Counted from the first letter of the stretch, positions 1 to 11,508 are shown. The stretch is 61,813 nt of DNA from an uncultured Pelagibacteraceae bacterium (GCA_902546615.1 CACCKE010000006.1:1-61813); one strand, 5' to 3'. The notes: a model not told the origin generated them from the letters alone. A program made the numbers and translations.

Positions 1-1
1 T

Positions 2-679
2 TTTGAACAAGAATTCTTTTTAACTGACGCTAAAACTGGTGAACCACTTGGCTGGGAAGATGGCACGCCGAGAGAGCAAGGTGAATTTTATTGTGGTGTT
101 GGAGCGGGCAATGTTGTTGGTAGAGCCATATCAGACGCACATCTAAAAGCTTGTATAGATCTTGGGATTACGCTTACTGGAACTAATGCAGAAGTTGCAC
201 TTGGCCAATGGGAATATCAATGCTTTGGAAAAGGTATTAAAGCAGCTGATGATTTATGGGTAAGCCGATATTTACTCATGAAAACTGCTGAGGAACACGG
301 CGTTGGAGTGAACTTCCACCCAAAACCAAAAACTGGTGATTGGAACGGTTCTGGTATGCACACTAATTTTTCTAATGAACAAATGAGATCTTCTGGATCA
401 GAAGAATTATTTACATCAATGTGCGACAAACTTGGAAAGGTTCATGAAGAAGGTATTGCAGCTTATGGATCTGACAATAATATGAGACTTACTGGACTTC
501 ACGAGACACAAAGTATCGATAAATTTTCATATGGTGTAAGTGATAGAGGTGCTAGTATACGTATTCCAGTTTATACTGTTGAACATAATTGGAATGGGTA
601 TCTTGAAGATAGAAGGCCAGCATCGAATGCTGATCCATACAAAATTGTATCGCATATAGTTGGGACTTTGACTAAATAA
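2..679 (+). CDS. glnII: glutamine synthetase type II (GSII), C-terminal part
   Basis: ATP-dependent condensation of glutamate and ammonium to glutamine in the cytoplasm. The gene is cut by the left window edge. Reading frame 2 is open from the first bases and shows 225 residues of a family usually about 340-350 long, so roughly the first third is missing. Visible GSII signatures are the substrate segment GTNAEVALGQWEYQ, the ATP/glutamate loop NGSGMHTNFS and the C-terminal stretch LTGLHETQSIDKFSYGVSDR with an RIP motif after it. The order and wording of these motifs is the short eukaryote-like GSII type, not GSI. It sits 21 bp upstream of a type I synthetase on the same strand, so the two are probably co-transcribed. 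The identity is firm. The promoter and start are not visible. Confidence 0.93.
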   Translation, partial: FEQEFFLTDAKTGEPLGWEDGTPREQGEFYCGVGAGNVVGRAISDAHLKACIDLGITLTGTNAEVALGQWEYQCFGKGIKAADDLWVSRYLLMKTAEEHGVGVNFHPKPKTGDWNGSGMHTNFSNEQMRSSGSEELFTSMCDKLGKVHEEGIAAYGSDNNMRLTGLHETQSIDKFSYGVSDRGASIRIPVYTVEHNWNGYLEDRRPASNADPYKIVSHIVGTLTK

Positions 680-700
680 ATTCCATAATTAGGGGATCAT

Positions 701-2110
701 ATGGGTACTGCAAACGAAGTACTAAAAAAATTTGAAAATGGTGAAGTCAAGTATCTCGATATGAGATTTACTGATCCAAAAGGCAAACTTCAACATTTAA
801 CGATGGACGGTACAGCAGTAGACGATGATCTCCTAAACAGCGGAGTCTTCTTTGATGGATCCTCTATATCTGGCTGGAAAGCTATAAATGAGTCAGACAT
901 GGTTCTCAAACCGGACTTAACCACAACGGTAATGGATCCTTTTACAGCCCAACCAACATTAATTGTATTTTGCGATGTTCTCGATGCAGTGTCAAAGGAA
1001 CCATATGAGAGAGATCCAAGAGGAACTGCAAGAAAAGCAGAAGAGTATGTCAAAGCAAGTGGAATTGGCGATACTATATATATGGGTCCAGAAGCAGAGT
1101 TTTTTATATTTGATGATGTAAAATTTCAAGTTGATATGAACAAATCAATGTTTGAAATTGATAGTACTGAAGGTCCATATAATTCTGGACGCTCTTATGA
1201 AAGTGGCAACTTAGCACACAGACCAGGTGTTAAAGGAGGATATTTTCCTGTACCGCCTGTTGATAGCGCACAAGATATAAGAACAGAATTTCTTGAAGAA
1301 TTAAAAAATTTAGGACTGAAGATGGAAAAACATCATCATGAAGTTGCTCCAAGTCAACATGAATTGGGACTGAAGTTTGATACTTTACTTAAACAGGGCG
1401 ATGCTATGCAGCTTTATAAGTATGGTGTACACATGGTCGCTAATGCATTTGGTAAAACTGCTACATTCATGCCTAAACCAGTTAAAGGTGATAATGGAAC
1501 TGGAATGCATACACATCAATCCATATGGAAGAATGGCAAACCTCTATTTGCAGGAGATAAATATGCAGGCTTATCCGAGATGGCATTGCACTACATTGGT
1601 GGGATCATAAAACATGGAAGGGCACTTAACGCGTTTACGAATGCTAGCACAAACAGTTATAAGAGACTGATACCAGGGTTTGAGGCCCCAGTAATACTTG
1701 TATACTCAGCAAGAAACAGATCTGCCTCGTGTCGGATACCTGTTTCAGATAATCCGAAAGGAAAAAGAGTTGAAGTAAGGTTTCCAGATCCTTCGGCAAA
1801 TCCTTATTTGGCATTTTCAGCAATGCTAATGGCGGGGATGGATGGTATAAAAAATAAAATTGATCCAGGAAATGCTGCTGATGAAGATCTTTATGAATTA
1901 CCTGATGCAGAAGTTAAAAAATTGCCAACTGTTTGCGGTTCTCTTAGAGAGGCACTTGAGGCGGTTGACGAAGATAGAGCTTTTTTAACTGAAGGTGGAG
2001 TTTTTACTGATGACCAAATTGATGCATATATAGACCTAAAAATGGAAGATGTGTATGATCTAGAACATTCTCCTCACCCTATTGAATACAAAAACTATTT
2101 TAGTGTGTGA
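701..2110 (+). CDS. glnA: glutamine synthetase type I
   Basis: Dodecameric ammonium-assimilating enzyme, glutamate + NH3 + ATP to glutamine. At 469 residues it has full GSI length. The N-terminal beta-grasp carries GSSISGWKAINESDM, followed by the metal site AEFFIFDD, the loop KGDNGTGMHTHQS and the C-terminal NPYLAFSAMLMAG. Tyr398 in DLYELPDAE matches the adenylylation tyrosine of enterobacterial GSI, so control by GlnE is likely if that enzyme is encoded elsewhere. The ATG is preceded by a good ribosome binding site (AGGGGATC). It follows the GSII gene closely and probably shares its mRNA. Having both GS types in tandem is less common than glnB-glnA. Confidence 0.97.
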   Translation: MGTANEVLKKFENGEVKYLDMRFTDPKGKLQHLTMDGTAVDDDLLNSGVFFDGSSISGWKAINESDMVLKPDLTTTVMDPFTAQPTLIVFCDVLDAVSKEPYERDPRGTARKAEEYVKASGIGDTIYMGPEAEFFIFDDVKFQVDMNKSMFEIDSTEGPYNSGRSYESGNLAHRPGVKGGYFPVPPVDSAQDIRTEFLEELKNLGLKMEKHHHEVAPSQHELGLKFDTLLKQGDAMQLYKYGVHMVANAFGKTATFMPKPVKGDNGTGMHTHQSIWKNGKPLFAGDKYAGLSEMALHYIGGIIKHGRALNAFTNASTNSYKRLIPGFEAPVILVYSARNRSASCRIPVSDNPKGKRVEVRFPDPSANPYLAFSAMLMAGMDGIKNKIDPGNAADEDLYELPDAEVKKLPTVCGSLREALEAVDEDRAFLTEGGVFTDDQIDAYIDLKMEDVYDLEHSPHPIEYKNYFSV

Positions 2111-2166
2111 CAATTAATTGAATTCTAAAGGGTGACCTTTGTAAATAAAATGCTATATATATTAAA

Positions 2167-3342
2167 ATGGAATTAACAACAGAACACGAAGAATTAAAGA
2201 GATCAGCTCTTAAATTCGTTGAAGATGAAATTAATCCCTATGTAGACGAGTGGGAAGAAAATGAAATTTTCCCAGCTCATGAGCTATTCAAAAAATTAGG
2301 TGATCAAGGATTTCTTGGAGTAACTAAACCTGAAAAATACGGTGGGTCTGGATTAGACTATTCATACGGAGCAGTTCTTAATGAGGCATTGGCACATATT
2401 AAATGCGGCGGTGTTCCAATGGCTATTGGTGTACAGACAGATATGTCAACTCCAGCATTGGCGCGCTTCGGCAGTGAAGAAATATGTAATGAATTTTTAA
2501 AACCGTCTATTACCGGAGATCTTGTTTCTTGCCTTGGTGTCTCTGAACCAAGTGCTGGTTCTGACGTGGCTGCTATTAAAACTCATGCTGTTAAGGATGG
2601 TGATGATTACGTAATCAATGGATCAAAAATGTGGATTACAAATGGCACTCAAGCAGACTGGATGTGTATGCTTGCAAATACTGAAACTGACAGTAAGAAT
2701 AAGCATTTAAATAAATCTCTTATATGTGTGCCCCTTAAGGAAAATGGCAAGAGGGCAAAGGGTGTCACAATTAATCGTAAACTAAAAAAAATGGGTATGC
2801 ATTCGTCTGATACTGCTGAAATATTTTTTGACGATGTAAGAGTGCCGCAGAAAAATTTAGTCGGAGAAGAAGGTAAAGGCTTTATTTATCAAATGATGCA
2901 GTTTCAAGAAGAAAGACTTTATGCAGCTATTGCTGGCTATACTGGCTGTGAATTAGCTATTAATGAGACCATTAATTATACAAGACAAAGAAAGACATTT
3001 GGTAAGCCTATTCTTGACAATCAGATTGTTCATTACAAACTTTCCGAGCTGATGACGGAGGTTGAAGCTTTAAAAGCACTTACATGGAAAGGAATTGAGA
3101 TACATGTAAATGGTGGTGATTGTACAAAATTGGCTTCAATGTCAAAGCTAAAAGCCACACGACTTTCTAGAAAAGTTAACGACGAATGCTTACAATATTG
3201 GGGTGGAATGGGTTATATGGATGAGTCACCTATTTCAAGAGCGTATAGAGATGGACGTTTAGGTTCAATTGGCGGTGGATCAGATGAAGTAATGCTCGGC
3301 ATTATTTCAAAATATCTTGATATTCTGCCAGGAAAAAATTAA
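2167..3342 (+). CDS. acyl-CoA dehydrogenase, possibly citronellyl-CoA (AtuD)-like
   Basis: FAD-dependent alpha,beta-dehydrogenation of an acyl-CoA, passing electrons to ETF. It has the full 391-residue family length, with an N-terminal helical domain, the middle beta-domain motifs GVSEPSAGSD and MWITNG, and the C-terminal helical bundle. The C-terminal position that is Glu in medium- and short-chain enzymes (YEGTSE) is Gly here (IGGGSDEV). A Glu-Arg pair in FQEERL (Glu249) matches the alternative catalytic base of isovaleryl- and long-chain enzymes. The N-terminal EWEENEIFPAHELFKKLGD resembles AtuD-type dehydrogenases from memory; substrate is inferred. It is convergent with a carboxyltransferase gene with no base between the two stop codons. 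Confidence 0.9.
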   Translation: MELTTEHEELKRSALKFVEDEINPYVDEWEENEIFPAHELFKKLGDQGFLGVTKPEKYGGSGLDYSYGAVLNEALAHIKCGGVPMAIGVQTDMSTPALARFGSEEICNEFLKPSITGDLVSCLGVSEPSAGSDVAAIKTHAVKDGDDYVINGSKMWITNGTQADWMCMLANTETDSKNKHLNKSLICVPLKENGKRAKGVTINRKLKKMGMHSSDTAEIFFDDVRVPQKNLVGEEGKGFIYQMMQFQEERLYAAIAGYTGCELAINETINYTRQRKTFGKPILDNQIVHYKLSELMTEVEALKALTWKGIEIHVNGGDCTKLASMSKLKATRLSRKVNDECLQYWGGMGYMDESPISRAYRDGRLGSIGGGSDEVMLGIISKYLDILPGKN

Positions 3343-4980
3343 TTACATTCTTGCAACGCCAAAAGTATTTGGTTTTAACTCTCTCTTATCGCCGTCGCTG
3401 ATAATATTTAAGCATTCACCTAAAATCTTTCTTGTATCTTTTGGATCAATAATTCCGTCATCCCATAATCTCGCTGAGCAAAATATTGCTTCACCTTCCT
3501 CACGGTACTGATCAATTATTTTTTGCTTCATACCTTCAAGCATTTCAAGGTTCTCTCCATATATTTTTTTGGGATCTTGACCTTTTCGTTCAGCGCCCTC
3601 AAGAGCAACTTGAGCCATTGTTCTAGCGGCCTGTTCCCCACCCATCACACTCATTTTTGCATTAGGCCATGAGAATAAAAATCTAGGATCATAAGATCTT
3701 CCCGCCATTCCATATTCTCCCGCACCAAAAGAGGCTCCTATCCTAAGTGTTATTTTAGGAACGGTGCAATTAGTAACCGCCTGTATCATCTTTGATCCGT
3801 GTCTTATCATTCCTTTTGCTTCCTCTTTAGTACCCACCATAAAGCCGGTTATATTTTGAAGAAAAATTAGCGGCGTATTTGATTGAGAACAAATTTGTAT
3901 GAATTGAGTAGCTTTATTAGCACTTTCAGAAAATATCGGTCCATTGTTCCCTAAAATTCCAACTTTATAACCTTGAATAGTTGCATGTCCTGTTATGAGG
4001 GTTTTGCCCCAGCCTTCTTTAAACTCTAAAAAATCAGAACCATCAACAATTCTTGCAATCACTTCCCTGCAATCATACGGGATTTTATAATCAACTGGAA
4101 CAACCCCTGTTAACTCATCAGGTGAATAAACGGGCTCATCATACTCAGACTTTTGAGTAGAAATAAAATCATTATTCCATCCAATATTCTTCATTACATC
4201 TCTTGCAATCTCGATTGCATGTGCATCATCGTTTGCCATATATTCAGCAAGTCCGGAAACTGCAAAATGTAAATCTGCTCCACCAATTTCTTCGTCAGTA
4301 GCAATCTCACCAAGCGAAGCTCTTAATAAAGGAGGACCAGCTAAAAATATTTTTGATCTTTCTTTAACTACAATTATATAGTCCGATAAGCCTGTCTGGT
4401 AAGCGCCACCTGCAGTTGATGAACCGTGAACTACGCCAATTGTCGGAATTCCCATTGCTGACATTTTAGAAAGATTGGCAAAACTTCTACCGCCTTTAAT
4501 AAACATATCGGTCTGTCTCAGTAGATTTGCACCAGCGCTCTCTATTAACTGAATAAAAGGTAATTTATTTTCAAAAATTATTTGAGCGCCTCTTAACGCC
4601 TTTTCAGTACCCATCGCAGATGCACTTCCCCCTTTAATACCCGCATCTGAAACACCAATCATGCAACGAACGCCTGCTACATAACCAATACCGCTAATAG
4701 AGTTTCCCCATCCAATATTTTTATCGCCATCATCATCGCCAATCTTGTAACCAGCAAGGGTGGATAATGGAAGCCAAAAACTACCTGGATCTAATAGTCT
4801 TTTTAATCTTTCACGAGGCAGTAACTGTCCTCTTTTATCAAACTTAGCCTTAGACCTAGCGGAATTATCTGCTATTTTTTGTTCTAAAGTTCTAATTTCA
4901 TCAATAAGCTTTTGATGGTCCTCCTGATTTTTTTTGAAGGACTCTGAATTAATCATTATTTTTGATTCAATAACCGGCAT
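3343..4980 (-). CDS. acyl-CoA carboxylase carboxyltransferase (beta) subunit, AtuC/MccB-like
   Basis: Transfers CO2 from carboxybiotin to a branched enoyl-CoA. The 545-residue length fits methylcrotonyl- or geranyl-CoA carboxylase beta chains. Motifs seen are GQLLPRERLKRLLDPG near the N-terminus, the N-lobe oxyanion region IESAGANLLRQ and HGSSTAGGAY, and the C-lobe segments NITGFMVG and GASFGAGEYGMAGR. The N-terminal MPVIES and the LIESAGANLLR/VVHGSSTAGGAY wording look closer to geranyl-CoA carboxylase (AtuC) than to MccB, from memory. The biotin-carrying alpha subunit is not in the window, so it must lie elsewhere. The ATG has an AGGA ribosome binding site 8 nt upstream. The gene is transcribed away from parE. 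Confidence 0.9.
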   Translation of the reverse strand: MPVIESKIMINSESFKKNQEDHQKLIDEIRTLEQKIADNSARSKAKFDKRGQLLPRERLKRLLDPGSFWLPLSTLAGYKIGDDDGDKNIGWGNSISGIGYVAGVRCMIGVSDAGIKGGSASAMGTEKALRGAQIIFENKLPFIQLIESAGANLLRQTDMFIKGGRSFANLSKMSAMGIPTIGVVHGSSTAGGAYQTGLSDYIIVVKERSKIFLAGPPLLRASLGEIATDEEIGGADLHFAVSGLAEYMANDDAHAIEIARDVMKNIGWNNDFISTQKSEYDEPVYSPDELTGVVPVDYKIPYDCREVIARIVDGSDFLEFKEGWGKTLITGHATIQGYKVGILGNNGPIFSESANKATQFIQICSQSNTPLIFLQNITGFMVGTKEEAKGMIRHGSKMIQAVTNCTVPKITLRIGASFGAGEYGMAGRSYDPRFLFSWPNAKMSVMGGEQAARTMAQVALEGAERKGQDPKKIYGENLEMLEGMKQKIIDQYREEGEAIFCSARLWDDGIIDPKDTRKILGECLNIISDGDKRELKPNTFGVARM

Positions 4981-5064
4981 ACTAAAATCCTAATAAATTC
5001 ATGCTGTTAGAGTAAATAAATATTACACAATGTAAAGAATCTATTATTAGTTGTATTGTTTGTT

Positions 5065-7062
5065 ATGAGAAAGAAATCAAAGAAAAATAAATCAATTAAA
5101 AAGAAGAGTTCATCCAAAAAGACAATAAAAAATTCAAACACATCTTACACCGCAAAAGATATTGAAGTCCTTGAAGGTTTAGAACCGGTTAGAAAGCGAC
5201 CCGGAATGTACATTGGGGGAACAGATATAATGGCAATGCATCACCTGGTAAGCGAGGTACTTGATAATTCAATGGATGAAGTTGTTGCTGGTTTTGCAAA
5301 TAAGGTAGAAATTAAGCTTGTTTCCCAGGACACGATTGAAATCTCTGATAATGGTCGAGGTATTCCTGTTGATAAGCATCCAAAATTTAAAATACCTGCA
5401 GTTGAAGTCATTATGACAACACTACATTCTGGTGGCAAGTTTTCAAAAAATAATTACAAAACTTCTGGTGGTTTGCATGGCGTTGGAATTTCTGTTGTAA
5501 ACGCGCTATCTAAAAAACTTACTCTTGAAATTGCAAGAGATAAAAAATATTTTGTACAAACTTATAGTCAAGGTTCTCCTAAAAATAAATTAAAAGCATC
5601 CGCAAAAGGTCCTCTTAAAAAGGGTACAAAAATAGTATTTTCACCGGACCCAGAAATTTTTGGCAAAGAAATAGAATTTGATGCTTCAATTATATATAAT
5701 ATGGCAAAAGCTAAAGCCTATCTTATACCAGATGTTGAAATTCATTGGTCATGCAGTAAGGCAACCGCCAAAAAAAATATTCCATTATCAGATAAACTAC
5801 ATTACTCCGATGGAATTAAAGATTATTTAAATAATCTTTGTACGCCCAATGACCCTATTTTTGAAGATCCATTTTATTTCAACACCGAGATAGATGTTGA
5901 TAGTGGTAAAATTGAGGGAATTATAAATTGGTTTGATGTGATGGAACCTATAAATGAGTCTTATTGTAACACTATTAAAACCCCGTTAGGCGGTACTCAT
6001 GAAAGCGGTTTCAAGTCAGGAATTTATAAGGCATTTAAAGATTTTTCAAAAATTAAATACGAAAAAAAATCATCTCAAATTAATCAAGAAGATCTCTTTG
6101 GTTCATCTGGATCAATCTTATCTGCTTTTATAGAAAACCCTGAGTTTCAAGGTCAGACAAAAGAAAAGTTATCAAGTATAGAGCCTGGTCGTAAAATTGA
6201 AATGAAAGCACGACAACTATTTGAACAATGGCTTACAAAAAAAACTAGGTCTGCAGAAGAGTTATTTCAATACGCTTACAATCGATCGCAATTAAGACTG
6301 CAATCTAAGTCAAATCAAATCATAGAAAAGAACATAAAAAGAAAAAAAACAACCTTACCAGGTAAACTTGCTGATTGTTCAATTGATGGAAATAAAGGAA
6401 CTGAAATTTTTCTTGTTGAAGGAGACTCGGCTGGTGGATCAGCAAAACAAGCTAGAGATCGCCAAACACAGGCCATATTGCCTTTAAGAGGGAAGATTTT
6501 AAATGTGATCAGTGCTGGAAGAGATAAAATAAACGCAAACCAAGAGATCACAGATTTAATGCAAGCTATTGGATGTAAGCGAGGAGACAAATTTAATAGC
6601 AAAGATATTAGATACGAAAAAATTATTATTATGACAGATGCTGATGTTGACGGGGCTCATATATCCACCTTATTAATGGCATTCTTTTATAAAGAATTTC
6701 CAAAACTAATTGATGAGGGGCATCTTTACTTATCAGTGCCTCCTTTGTACAAAATATCTAAAGGAGCCAAAACGTATTACGCTGTTAATGATAAGCACAA
6801 AGATGAAATAATAAAAAAAGAATTTAAAAATTCAGATGTAACAATTAATAGATTTAAAGGATTAGGTGAGATGATGCCTGCTCAATTGAAAGAGACAACT
6901 ATGTCACAGGAAAATAGAACCTTATTAAAAGTTCAAATCGCATCAAAAGATAAAAAGAAAACTCATAAATCTGTAGACTCACTCATGGGAAAGAAACCAG
7001 AGTTAAGATTCAAATTTATTACAGAAAAATCAAAAAACGTAATATTCTCAGAAATTATCTAA
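5065..7062 (+). CDS. parE: DNA topoisomerase IV subunit B
   Basis: ATPase subunit of topoisomerase IV, which decatenates daughter chromosomes with ParC. From the ATG at 5065 the protein has 665 residues; a TTG three codons earlier is possible but weaker. After a lysine/serine-rich tail of about 25 residues come the start of the GHKL ATPase (DIEVLEGLEPVRKRPGMYIG), DNGRGIP and GGLHGVGISVVNALS, then the TOPRIM motifs EGDSAGGSA and DADVDGAHI, and a C-terminal GLGEMMP. The length and IGGTD wording favour ParE over the roughly 800-residue GyrB. parC is not in the window. The 3' end overlaps the convergent aldehyde dehydrogenase gene by 8 bp. Confidence 0.96.
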   Translation: MRKKSKKNKSIKKKSSSKKTIKNSNTSYTAKDIEVLEGLEPVRKRPGMYIGGTDIMAMHHLVSEVLDNSMDEVVAGFANKVEIKLVSQDTIEISDNGRGIPVDKHPKFKIPAVEVIMTTLHSGGKFSKNNYKTSGGLHGVGISVVNALSKKLTLEIARDKKYFVQTYSQGSPKNKLKASAKGPLKKGTKIVFSPDPEIFGKEIEFDASIIYNMAKAKAYLIPDVEIHWSCSKATAKKNIPLSDKLHYSDGIKDYLNNLCTPNDPIFEDPFYFNTEIDVDSGKIEGIINWFDVMEPINESYCNTIKTPLGGTHESGFKSGIYKAFKDFSKIKYEKKSSQINQEDLFGSSGSILSAFIENPEFQGQTKEKLSSIEPGRKIEMKARQLFEQWLTKKTRSAEELFQYAYNRSQLRLQSKSNQIIEKNIKRKKTTLPGKLADCSIDGNKGTEIFLVEGDSAGGSAKQARDRQTQAILPLRGKILNVISAGRDKINANQEITDLMQAIGCKRGDKFNSKDIRYEKIIIMTDADVDGAHISTLLMAFFYKEFPKLIDEGHLYLSVPPLYKISKGAKTYYAVNDKHKDEIIKKEFKNSDVTINRFKGLGEMMPAQLKETTMSQENRTLLKVQIASKDKKKTHKSVDSLMGKKPELRFKFITEKSKNVIFSEII

Positions 7063-8515
7063 TCATCCTAGTTATGTTTTTTTCTGTCTTCTCATCGTAA
7101 GGAGGGAAAATAAGTTTTGTGGCATCTAAAAGATTAGAGCCTTTGAAAAAAGATCTTTTATGACTAAAGTTCTTAAATCCATCTTTTCCTCTATACGAAC
7201 CCGAACCGCTAGATCCAACGCCTCCAAAAGGGAGGTTGTATTGTGCTGTTTGAAATATTGTATCATTTACCACTAATGAACCAGAAGATGTTTTATCAAG
7301 CAGAGTATTAATTTCATTTTCATCTGATCCAAAGTAATACATAGCAAGAGGTTTCTGCTTCTTGTTGATGTATTCTACAGTTTCGTTGAAATCATTATAA
7401 GGTTTAATCGGCATAACAGGTCCAAAGATTTCATTTTTCATGATTTCCATATCATCATTAACATTCAATACAAAAGTTGGTGGAATTTTGTGGTGTTCTT
7501 GCTGTGAAAAATCTTCATTCGCAGGATTAATTTCAATTATTTCAGCGCCTTTAGATCTCGCGTCCTCAATATAACTCTTTACTCTTTCATAATGAGATTG
7601 GTGAACTAAAGAAGTGTAATCTGGATTATTTTTAATTGTTGGGAATTTTTCTGATATGAAGTTTCTTGAGGTTTCAATAAATTGCTCTACTTTTTGCTCT
7701 GGTATAAAGCTATAGTCAGGTGAAACACAAATTTGGCCTCCGTTTAATAATTTTCCAAAAAGAATTTTATTAACACTTTTGTCAATGCTTGCTCCGTTAC
7801 TCAAAATTGTTGGAGATTTACCCCCTAGTTCTAAAGTTAAAGGAACAAGATTTTTTGCTGCTTCGCTTGATACTTTTCGAGCTATATCTGTCGAACCAGT
7901 ATATATTAAATGATCAAATGGCAATTTTGTAAAATCAATTGACGTTTGCATTCCCCCATTTATTACCACGACTTCACTTTCGTCAAATTTTTCACATATT
8001 AGTTGTTCTAATAATCTGCTTGTAGATGGAACAAATTCTGAAAGTTTAATCATGCCAGCATTACCTGCTGAAAAAGCATCTACAAGAGGTCCTATGCTCA
8101 GATTAACTGGAAAGTTCCATGGAGATATAATTCCAACTACCCCATAAGGCTGATAATGAACTTTAGCTTTAGCTCCCAGTAAATTAAGTGGAAAATTTGC
8201 GCTTCTTTTTTCTGGACCTATCCACGAAGATAAATTTTTATAAGAATGGTTTGCAAATGACAGAGTACTTCTCACGTCCGCCATTAAGCTTAATTGTTTG
8301 TGTCTAGTTCCAAAATCACTTTGAATAGCGTCTCCAAGTGCATCTGCATTATTTTCGACTATATCAATTAGCTTTTTTAGTCTCTCTTTTCTCTCAGTTA
8401 ACTTAGGAATATTACCTTCAATATACCTGGTCTTTAATTTATTGAGCTTTACTGATAAGTCATCATAAGAAATATCATCAAATATACTGTCAGTATTTAT
8501 TCCACCTAAACCCAT
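7055..8515 (-). CDS. NAD(P)-dependent aldehyde dehydrogenase, coniferyl-aldehyde type
   Basis: Oxidises an aldehyde to the carboxylic acid. The 486 residues show the full catalytic set: Asn134 in SPWNFP, Glu229 in LELGGKSP and nucleophile Cys263 in GGQICVSPDY. The CVxPDY context is typical of the coniferyl-aldehyde/class 3 group, whose members accept long-chain, aromatic or terpenoid aldehydes; the substrate here is unknown. The ATG is well supported by a GAGGGTGAG Shine-Dalgarno. Its promoter faces that of the enoyl-CoA hydratase gene across a 79-bp region containing a large dyad, so the two may be co-regulated. Confidence 0.92.
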   Translation of the reverse strand: MGLGGINTDSIFDDISYDDLSVKLNKLKTRYIEGNIPKLTERKERLKKLIDIVENNADALGDAIQSDFGTRHKQLSLMADVRSTLSFANHSYKNLSSWIGPEKRSANFPLNLLGAKAKVHYQPYGVVGIISPWNFPVNLSIGPLVDAFSAGNAGMIKLSEFVPSTSRLLEQLICEKFDESEVVVINGGMQTSIDFTKLPFDHLIYTGSTDIARKVSSEAAKNLVPLTLELGGKSPTILSNGASIDKSVNKILFGKLLNGGQICVSPDYSFIPEQKVEQFIETSRNFISEKFPTIKNNPDYTSLVHQSHYERVKSYIEDARSKGAEIIEINPANEDFSQQEHHKIPPTFVLNVNDDMEIMKNEIFGPVMPIKPYNDFNETVEYINKKQKPLAMYYFGSDENEINTLLDKTSSGSLVVNDTIFQTAQYNLPFGGVGSSGSGSYRGKDGFKNFSHKRSFFKGSNLLDATKLIFPPYDEKTEKNITRMIR

Positions 8516-8550
8516 TTTCTCACCCTCAAATATTGTTTAACGATAATAAA

Positions 8551-8584
8551 ATTATACCTTTTTTATAAATTTTAAAGGTATAAT
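8551..8584. promoter_or_regulatory. divergent promoter/operator dyad between ALDH and enoyl-CoA hydratase genes
   Basis: A perfect 11-bp inverted repeat (ATTATACCTTT and its complement) with a 12-bp AT-only spacer. Each arm contains an outward-facing TATAAT: plus strand at 8579-8584 and minus strand at 8556-8551. The plus-strand -10 lies only 10 nt before the hydratase ATG, so that mRNA would be nearly leaderless. No clear -35 boxes are seen. The dyad could be a regulator operator, a symmetric divergent promoter, or both. Confidence 0.5.
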
Positions 8585-8594
8585 AATAGGAATT

Positions 8595-9380
8595 ATGTCA
8601 GAAGCAGTCAAATGTGAAATAACTGAAGATGTCGCAGTTTTAACGCTCAATGATCCAAGTAAACTCAATGCGTTATCTAAAAAAATGATTTCTGAGCTAC
8701 ATGGATACATTAAAGAAATTATTAATGGCGAATTAAAAGCGAGGTGTCTGGTTATTACTGGAGAAGGTAGAGGATTTTGCGCAGGAGCTAATTTAGTCGA
8801 GGGAACAGGATTAGGTGCTGATGTTAATCCGGGCGAGGAATTAGAAAAAGTATATCATCCTTTCTTAATTGATTTAAAAAATATCCCAATCCCTTTAATT
8901 ACGGCAGTTAACGGAGTTGCTGCTGGTGCAGGGTGTTCCATCGGAGTATTTGGCGATTTAGTATACGCGTCAAAATCAGCATACTTCTACCAGGCATTTA
9001 AGTTCATAGGATTAGTACCTGACGCAAGTTCTACATATGTAATTCCCAGAAAAATTGGTATGGCGAAAGCGATGGAATTTTCATTAATAGGAGAAAAAGT
9101 AAGTGCTGAGAAAGCCCTTGAATGGGGACTTATTAATTATGTAGTAGATGACGATAAACTAATGGATACAGCAATAGAAACAGCTAAGACTCTTGCTTCT
9201 GGACCAACTGTAGCTTTGAAATTAATTAAACAATTATATTGGAATAGTTTTTCAAATAACTTTGAAGGTCAACTTGCTGCGGAAAGCTCAGCACAAACAA
9301 TTGCTGGCAAAACTGAGGATAGCAAAATTGGTGTAATGTCGTTCATTCAAAAGAAAAAAGCTGAATTCAAAGGTAAGTAA
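8595..9380 (+). CDS. enoyl-CoA hydratase/isomerase, PaaG-like
   Basis: Crotonase-fold enzyme acting on enoyl-CoA thioesters. It has the normal 261 residues. Oxyanion-hole segments are FCAGANL near residue 60 and NGVAAGAGCS near residue 108. The active-site turn reads LVPDASSTYVIPR, with an Asp as in PaaG-type isomerase/hydratases in place of the paired Glu of classical hydratases. An AGGA ribosome binding site lies close upstream of the ATG. It is divergent from the aldehyde dehydrogenase and convergent, with zero spacing, with tgt. It may serve beta-oxidation or aromatic/terpene breakdown; the exact substrate cannot be read from sequence. Confidence 0.9.
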   Translation: MSEAVKCEITEDVAVLTLNDPSKLNALSKKMISELHGYIKEIINGELKARCLVITGEGRGFCAGANLVEGTGLGADVNPGEELEKVYHPFLIDLKNIPIPLITAVNGVAAGAGCSIGVFGDLVYASKSAYFYQAFKFIGLVPDASSTYVIPRKIGMAKAMEFSLIGEKVSAEKALEWGLINYVVDDDKLMDTAIETAKTLASGPTVALKLIKQLYWNSFSNNFEGQLAAESSAQTIAGKTEDSKIGVMSFIQKKKAEFKGK

Positions 9381-11503
<2,123 letters not shown>

Positions 11504-11508
11504 GAAAA

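Noticed and set aside
2127..2140. Small hairpin AAAGG-GTGA-CCTTT after glnA
   Set aside because: Only 5 bp with no T-run; not enough to call a terminator.
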